Shown: positions 47,801 through 56,800 of the stretch, piece after piece
Numbering within the stretch: position 1 is the first letter of the stretch
Layout: each line of letters begins with the position of its first letter
From: Ochotona curzoniae
Lineage: Eukaryota > Chordata > Mammalia > Lagomorpha > Ochotonidae
NCBI RefSeq assembly: GCF_017591425.1
Contig: NW_024464918.1
Coordinates: 12,832,001-12,896,000 of the forward strand
Direction of reading: 5' to 3'
DNA length: 64,000 nucleotides
The notes under the pieces: generated by a model
Database searches by the model: none
What the model was told of the DNA's origin: nothing
What the model saw: only the letters and a program-made list of their open reading frames with translations
Program-made: the position numbers and the translations under genes

Positions 47801-50800
47801 CATTCAAGGCAAGGACTTTAGCTGCTAGGCCACGCTGCCGGGCCCCTTAAGTTCATACTTTCTAATAGAGCAATTCTACTTACTAAGATTAGATGTCATA
47901 GCATTCAGTGAATTCAAACTCATGAGAACCTTACTATCCATCAATTAAATCCTTACTATCAGATGGACATGAGCTTTCACCTTAGTACCTGCTGTAAAAC
48001 GGCTAACACGTACAGAGTACTTACTGTGTGTCACACAGTTTGAGCTTTACATGCATCAATTCATTCATATAAAATGTTAAAAGAAGTTTGAATTATGCTT
48101 TTTTTTTTAAAAAGATTTATTTATTTATTGGAAAGTCAGATATACAGAGAGGAGGAGAGACAGAGAGGAAGATCTTCCATCCGATGGTTCACTCCTCAAG
48201 TGAGCGCAAGGGCCGATGCTATGCCGATCCGAAGCCAGGAGCCAGGAACAACTTCTGGGTATCCCACATGGGTGCAGAGTCCCAAGGCTTTGGGCCATCC
48301 TTGACTGCTTTCCCAGGCCACAAGCAGGGAGCTAGATGAAAAGTGGAGCTGCCAGGATTAGAACTGGCACCCATATGGGATCCTGGCACGTTCAAGGCAA
48401 GGACTTTAGCCGCTAGGCCATGCCGCCGGGCCCTGAATTATGCTTTTTAAAATTTTATTTAGCTTTAAATTTTTACTTTATTTAAAAGGAACAGACAGAA
48501 AAGAGATGTTCCATCTACTGATTTATACCCCAAATGCCCACAACAGCAAGGGTTAGATTGGGCTGCAGTCTAGAGACAGGAACTCAATAGCAGCAGGAAG
48601 CCGTAAAGAATAGAGCCAGGACTCAAAGTTACATACTTAAAAAAAATTTAATTATAGAACCCCCCTGTTAAGACACAGTTGAGGCTGAAGGCAGTCCAAG
48701 CCAGCCTGAAATACAATACCCATCAGTATATATTTGGGTCAGGTCTGAGGTTGAGACGGGCTGGGCATCTGCAACACCCGCTGGCAGGTGTGAAGAATCA
48801 AGATGGGTATTGGCTAGGCCAGGTTGTCCCAACACATGACAGTTTACATCAGGGCTGGAACTGGGGGCTGCCTGAAGCAGCAGGGTCCCCCAGCAAGAGC
48901 TGGGACTGGGTACAGGCCAGGCGGAATGAAGCTGCAGCATCCACCAGTGAATGCCAAGATGAGCTGGGCCATGCCAGACTGGGCTGCATTATCCACCAGC
49001 ACACTCAAGACCCCAGGTTGGGAGACAGTCTATTGAGAGGGCTACTGGGAGCTCTCCTGTTGGGCCACTGATCTCACTGGGGAATGTGAGAGCTAGGGCT
49101 GGGATGGTCCAGGTTGGGCAGGGCTACTATAACCATCAGCCTAAATGCAGGCTGCATTTGGGGTAGGATCAGGATAGTTCAGGCTACTGTGCCTGTTGGC
49201 ACATGCAAGGGTCAGACAAGGGTTGACTAGCCAGGCTTTGACATAGCATCTGCTAGCAAGTACTGGGACAGCCTTCAAGCCATGTCAGACTGGACCATAG
49301 TAACCCCTGGGCCTTGTAGGGAAACTGTGGGCATTCCCCTGCTGGGTTATAACTGTCATTGTAGCACATGAAAGCCAGTGCTGGAGGTGGTGCAGGCTGG
49401 AAAGACAGCGGCACCTGTCAGCATATCTGGGGACTGGGTCATGGAGTGGGTAGGCTGAGTCAAGCTGTGATATCCTAGGTGTATACAAGAGCCCTATTGG
49501 GATGTGGCATGGACTGGACTAGTCTGCTGCACATACTGGCATGCACTAGATTGGGGCTGGGGCAGGCCTTGTGGGTGTTATATGGGGTCACTCCAACTAG
49601 GGTGCAGTCCTATTGGTGTGTGTGTAAGGGCCATGTCTGTGGCAGGCTAGATTGGGCTGGGCCATAGCACCCATCAGTTTGAATAAGACTCAGGATTGGG
49701 GGACAGAACTAACCAGGCAACTACAATCACCAGTGTGTGCCTAGGCTAACATGGGTGATGGACTGAACTGGACCCTCTATTGGATGGCACATGCAAGAAT
49801 CAAGTTTGGGGTCAACCCAGGTGAGGTTTCTTGGGGACTCCCCAACTGGACCACTGGACTCAAAACTCCAGCCACAGGAAGATCATAGGATTTGTGGTCC
49901 GACTTTGGACTACACGCATGTGTTGGGATTGGGCTACCTCAATTGCTGATGCCTGTGCAATGGACAACACACCTACGTGCATATGGGAGACAAGATGGCC
50001 AGCAGAGGATGTGGAGTGCCATGTCACAAGATGGAGCACAGAACAGGTTGGACAACTCTCCTGGCTGAGCTTTGGCAGCAAGTGTATGGGTGAGCAGATA
50101 TACTGGGGTGGACTCCAGCCAATGGACCTTGGAAGGAATTTCTCAGTCTGGAGCAGTGACACCGACAGCTTCTCAGAACTACCAAAATCATTTAACCAAT
50201 ACTCTTGGAAACATTTTTTTCCATATCAGGGTTTCTAAGATAACCCCCGCCCCATTTCCCCCCACACCCCAGATACAGGAGAAAAGGGAAAAAAGAAAAT
50301 TTGAAGCTTTGGTCCCACCATCCTCTACCATTCCCACTCTAATCAATGGTACTCTTGAGCATGCACCCTTGTCAACTATGTAAACATCAAAAATAAAATT
50401 ATTGAAAACAACAAAAAATAATCATAGGGCTGGTGTGATGCCACAGTTAGCTAATAAGCCACCTGCAGTCCTGGCATCCAATATGGGCACCAGTTTGTGT
50501 CTTAGTCCATTTCCAATCTAACTCTCTGTTTATGGCCTGGGAAATCAGCAGAGAATGGCAAAAGTGCCTGGGTTCTGCACCCAAATGGCAGACCCAGGAG
50601 CTCCTGGTTCTTGGCTCCTGGCTTTGGATCAGCTCAGCCCTGCTCACTATAGCCATTTGGGGAATGAACCAGCAGATTGATGCAAGACCTCTCTCTATCA
50701 ATCTACTTCCTTCTCTCTGCAAAATCTGCCTTTCAAGTAAAAATAATAAAAATAATTTTTAAAATATTGAGAACAGATTTCACATATTAAAGCCAGGCAT

Positions 50801-53800
50801 TTTGATATGGTATAGGACATTCTAATTGTAGGCCAAATGCCCATTCTTCATTTTCTTTTAAATCTTGGTGCAATGGGCACAGCATGATGACTGTGACTAA
50901 AATCCTCACCTTGCAAGCACCGGGATCCCATATGGGCACTGGTTCGTGTCCCAGCTGCTCCACTTCCCATCCAGCTCCCTGCTTGTGGTTTGGGAAAGCA
51001 GTAGAGGATGGCCCAACGCTTTGGGACCCTGCATCTGTGTGGGAGACCCAGAGGAAGTTTCTGATTCCTGGCTTTGGATTGGCTTAGTTCCAGCCATGAA
51101 GGCCACTTGGGAAGCAAACCAGTAGATGTAAGATCTTTGTCTCTCTTTTTCTCTGTAATTCTGCTCTTTACAGTAAAATAAAATAAATCTCTAAATCTTG
51201 GTGCAAGCTGGTAAATACAAACAGATTCTTCCTTTCCTTTATTAATCATACAACCCCTCTCTTATTATCAAATAAAAATCTGCATTGCATATATTTAAAA
51301 ATATTGTGTAAATTAAGTAACCCTATAGTGAACATCTGCTTAACAGAGAGAACCAGGAGCAATTTCACTTATAGATCAGCAGCTCTCTGCTTCCCTCTGC
51401 AGCTTTATGAAGTAATTGCCACACAAGAAAGCAGCACAGACTGGAAGTCAAGCGCAGTACCGAGAGATCAGCCACGTCTGGATAAAAGGCAGAATAAAAG
51501 AAGGAAGCTAGCCACTCACAGACATGCATTGAAATGGAGGCACACCAAGCACAAGCTCCTGATTCAGTCCTGTCTAGGCGACGAGAAAGCTACCTTGGAG
51601 CACCAACACCGAAAGGGCCAGCAACACAGTCTTCCACATTATTTGGAAGCAACTTCTCTATCGTAGAAGAGAAACAAACCTTCAGTTTAATTTTCTTTGA
51701 AATCAGACATCATTTACTATACACATGCAAACGCATCAGTTCTTTCCACAGGCACCCGTGGAGAGCACAGAAATGGCTCTAAGCCATGGTTAGAAATACA
51801 CTGATTAAATTCTATTCATCCCTCTGAGGAAAAAAAAATCTTCTAAATACTTTTTTCTTTAAAGAAATGCTTACTTGAAAGGCACAGTGAGAGTTGGAGT
51901 GATAATGACAGAGAGAGACAGAGGGAAAGAGAAATAATCTTTCATCAGCTGTTTGATTCTTCAAGCAGCTGTAACAGCTGGGCCTGGCTAGGCCAAAGCC
52001 AAAAGCCTCAAGTTCTATCCAGGTCTCCCACATGTGTACCTGGTCATCCTCCACTGAACTCCTAGCTCATGAGCAGGGAGCTGGACTGGAAGTGGCGCAG
52101 CTGGGACTCAAACCGGCACCCTGATATGGGAAGTTGGTGTCACAGTCAGTGGTCCAACCTGCTATGTCAAAACACTGTTCCCTTCTTTCCCAAGATTATC
52201 TGTTTCAAAATACAATTCAGTAGAAATAAATTTCCTATTTTGCTACTGCTTAAATTCTGTCCCAGCAAGCACTTACTATATCTTGAGCACAGATACAAGA
52301 AAATCTAGTATTCCGTAAGCCATTCTCCTCCTTTACTAAATTTGTTTTGTCTTCACTTTATTTGAAACACACACACAGAGGGGAACCTTCCATATTCTCG
52401 TTCACTCCCCAGATGCTTTCGTTATCCAGGCTGTCTGGCCAAAGCCAGGAGACCAGAATTCAGCTGGGTCTCCCTCTTGGCTGGCAGGGACCAAAGCACT
52501 TGAGCCCCTGCCTGCTGCCTCCGAGGAAATGCATCAAAAGGAGACAGGGTGGCAAGCTGACTAAGGGGGCATCTCATTAAATCCAGTGCCAAATTCCACC
52601 CCCTAATCCATTCTGATGTTGGATGCAGTAAGTATGCTGGTCTAAGTCCAGTACTTCTGTCTCCCCGAGGATGACTGCAGCTCTCCCTAGAGCAAAATTA
52701 TCTGGGGGTGCTTGTCAGCAACAAAGCCGATACCTGTTTGGCATCTCACGCTTCTCAGGGCTTTGTGTGGTTAATAAGTTTCCTGTGATTCTTACATACA
52801 TGATACAAGTAATCCTTAATAATAAAGGAAATATTGAATGCTGCTATAATTTTTCTATCAGAAAACAATGTAAACACATCCTACTAATGTACAAATGTTT
52901 TAGAACAAGCAACTCTTAGCTTTTCTGCTTTACACTTAGAACGAAATAGTTCCTTCTGCCCCTTACAAGCCAGGATTTGATTTAATCACAGCAGTGCCCA
53001 TGAAAGCCAACAGTGGTCATTCTAAGGCATTAATTAAAATAGCAACTATGGTCCCAAAGGATGGTCCATCACATATGAAAGAAAAAGAAAACAATACCAA
53101 AAAAAGGGTTGGGGCGGCCTTGTAGCTCAGCACATTAAGTTGCCACATGCAAAAGCCACACCCCATACAGGCACTGGTTGGGGTCCCAGCTGTTGTACCT
53201 CTTCTTTTATAAAATATTTATTATTTTTTATTGGAAGGTCAGATATACAGAGAGAAGGAGAGACAGAGAGGAAGATCTTCCACCTGTTAATTCACTCCCC
53301 AAGTTGCCACAATGGCTGGTGCTGAGCGAATCAGAAGTCGGAAGCCAGGAGCCTCCTCTGGGTCTCCCACACAGATGCGAGGTCCCAAGGCTTTGGGCCG
53401 TCCTTGACTGCTTTCCCAGACCACAAGCAGGGAGCTGGATGGGAAGCTGAACCACCAGGATATGAACCAGTGCCAATATGGAACCCTGGTGCGTGCAAGG
53501 TATGGACTTTAGCCACTAGGCCACTGCGCTGGGCCCTGTTCTACTTCCTACGCATTCACTTGCTAATGTGCCTGCACAAGCAGTGGAAGGTCACCCAAGG
53601 GCCTGGGTCTCTGCCAGCCATGTGGGAGATCTGGGTGGAGATGTAGAATCCTGGCTTCCGTATGACCCAGTCCTAGCTTAGCTAGGAAAATCAATCAGCA
53701 GATGCAAGCTTGCTCTCTCTCCTTCCCTGTATCTGCAACTCAGTCTTCTTTTTTTTTTTTTAAGAAAGGGTTTGCTTACTATGTTGATAAGAATACACAG

Positions 53801-56800
53801 ACCATGAAGAAAGCAGTTACTGAAAACTTTCTGGAAACAATAGACAGTATTCCCTGTAAAGATGCCCAGTTAGAACACAGCTAAGATTATGAAAAGGATA
53901 CAATGATGTGGTGGAGATACGTAAAACAAAGGGTCACGAACTGGCATGGTGACATAGCAGGCTATTATTCCAACTACTTCACCTCCAGGTCCAGTTCCCT
54001 GCTTGTGGCCTGGAAAAGCAGTGGAAGATGACCCAAAGCCTTGGGACCCTGCTCCCAGGCGGGGACCTGGAGGAAGCTCCTGGTTCCTGGCTTTGGCCTG
54101 GCTGAGCTCTGGCTGTCTGGGGAATGAGCCAGCAGACTGACATTGACCCCTCTCTAACTACAACTTTCCAATTAAATAAATAAATCTTACTTTAAAAACT
54201 TATTAAAAGAATTAAGTAATGTAGAATTGAGGGAAAATTAGTGTGAGAGAAACAGCACTGACATATAACTTCCGTTCAAAACTAATGCTTCGATCATTAC
54301 CCCTGCTCCAAAAAAAGCAGTTTGTTTTTTTTTAAATACTACTTTAAATGTTCAGAGCCCAGCAAAAATGCTTTAAAGTGCTGGGTCATGGGGCCAGCAC
54401 TGTGGTACAGTAAGTCAAGTTGCTGCCTGTGATGCTGGCATTCCTTATGGGGGCTGGTTGGAGTGCTTGGCCCGTCAACTTCCAATCCAGCTCTTTTTTA
54501 ATGTGCCTGGAAAGTCAGCAAAACACAGCCCAAGTATTTGGGCCTCTGCTACCCACATGGGAGATCCAGATGTTGTTCTGGGTTCCTGGGTTTGATTGGC
54601 TCAAAGGTGCTTTTCTTACAGGACTACCTATACTATATGCTATCAGACCCAATATTTTAAACATCAGCTATTGCCCGAACGTTTTCCTCCAAATAACACA
54701 TTGAAACCTAATATCCAACCAGGTGGTATTAAGGGGCGGGTCTCTGAGGGAAGAGGCTGCCATGTAAGGGCTCTGCTCTCCTGAAAGCTGTCAGTACCCT
54801 TACGGAGGCTGAAAGCAGCTGTCCTGCCCTTCTGCCCAGCGACCTATTAAAACCAACCTAGGTAAGTTGGTTGCAGTGAAGACATGTCTTCATTTGTTTT
54901 GTTCCTTGGTGATCATTTCACACAGGTATTTATCAACACAGCACAAAACAGCTTAATAGAGTACCACAATCAGCTAGAGACAGCCTATACTCTGATAGGT
55001 GGCAAACTGCCATTGTAGTAGCTTACTGCTAGGCTATTTTCTTATAGATTTTCCAGTTACACTATGAGAACATAAAATAGAAAACATTAGTATTTTTAAA
55101 AGTGAAGAGCACTGTTTAAAAAAGTCTAAACAACAACAACAAAAGCACACTGTTGGATAGTTCTGAAACAGCAGCTCCCTAGGATAGGCGAGGAGAGAAT
55201 ACCTAAAACGTGCACAGGGGACCTTCTGACATGATGCAAATGTTCTATATCTCAACAAAGATGTGAGTCAAACAGGTGTGAAGGGTTGCTGAAATTCTAT
55301 GAATGTATACATCAGAACTGCTGCACCAGATGCAAATTGCAGCTCAGTCTTTAAAAGCAGGGAAAACTGTTCTTTAGAACATTACTTCCATCAGCAACAA
55401 AAATCATCTTCAAAATATTTATGGATTTTAGAAGGCGATTTGCTAGCCTAAAAGGCCAAAATGCAAAGTTCTATCAAACTTGGGGAAAAGAGGAGTAGAT
55501 GACACTTTGCAACAAACTGCTCAACCTTTGAAACCAGACGGTACTAGAAACTTCCAATTATATTTTTTGAGGTATCAGAAAAGCACTAATATTTTTAACA
55601 GACATTTAATCAATTCCATTAAAAAAACAAAACAAGGGCCTGGCGGCGTGGCCTAGCAGCTAAAGTCCTCACCTTGAATGCCCCGGGATCCCATATGGGC
55701 ACCGGTTCTTATCCCAGCAGCTCCACTTCCCATCCAGCTCCCTGCCTGTGGCCTGGGAAAGCAGTCGAAGACGGCCCAAAGCTTTGGCACCCTGCACCCG
55801 TGTGGGAGACCCGGAAGAAGTTCCTGGCTCCTGGCTTCGGATCGGCATAGCATCAGCCGTTGTGCTCACTGGGGGAGTGAGTCATCAGACAGAAGATCTT
55901 CCTGTCTGTCTTTCCTCCTCTCTATATATCTGACTTTCCAATAAATAAATAAATCTTAAAACAAAACAAAACAAAAACTCAAAAACTCACTTGAGAGGCA
56001 GAGAAACAGGGTTCCTATCTCCTGGTTCACGCCCACAGCGCCCAAGGCTGAAGCTGCAAACCAGGCAGGGAGTCCAGGTCTCCCACATGGGGAGCCAGAA
56101 TCCCTCCACCTGAGTCACCCATCGCCTCCCAGGCTCAGCATTACCAGGCAATTGGAGCTGGGAGTGGAACTGGGCCTCTTTATTTGTCTGAAAAAGTCAC
56201 AGAGGGAGGGACAGACAGGACAGGCATCTTCGGGTCACTCCCAGGGCGTCAGAACGGCCAGGGCTGGTTCAAACTCCAGTCAGAAGTTTCTTTCAAGTCT
56301 CCCGCACGTGTAGACAGTCTAAGCACTTGGGCCTTCTGCTGCTGTTTTGCCTAGGGAGCCGAGCAGCAGGGAGCTGAATGGGAGGTGAGCATCTGGGGCT
56401 CAAACTGGCACCCCAACATTGGCCCCATTCAGGTACTCTGACAGAGGATGTAGGTATCTGACTGTTAGGCCAATCACTCACACACAAACAAAAAAAAATT
56501 TTTTTTAAAGCTCGAATTAATTATTTGAAAGCTAAATCCAAACTCGCTATTTCTCTAATGCTATGGAAAAAACATCTGATCTTCTGCCCACAACACCTAG
56601 GCTTTGGGTCAAGCTGAATCAGGAGCTCCATTTGGGTCTCGCATGGGAATGGCAGACACACAAACACCTGAGCCAGCACCTGCTGCCTCCAAAGGGCGTG
56701 CACAGCAGAGAGCTGGACCAGAAGCACATGCAGGGCTTGATCCCAGACACTCGGAGACGGAACAGAGGATCCCAAGCAGTGGCTTAAGCCACAGTGTAGG

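Noticed and set aside
48679..50238. ORFs of 130-135 codons on the plus strand in the ~60-bp-unit element
   Set aside because: Tryptophan/glycine-rich reading of a repetitive GC-rich unit; frames change between units and no domain is visible, so protein coding is unlikely.
51304..51666. 120-codon plus-strand ORF rich in Lys/Arg/His
   Set aside because: No recognised family, unique intron sequence and no splice or promoter evidence.
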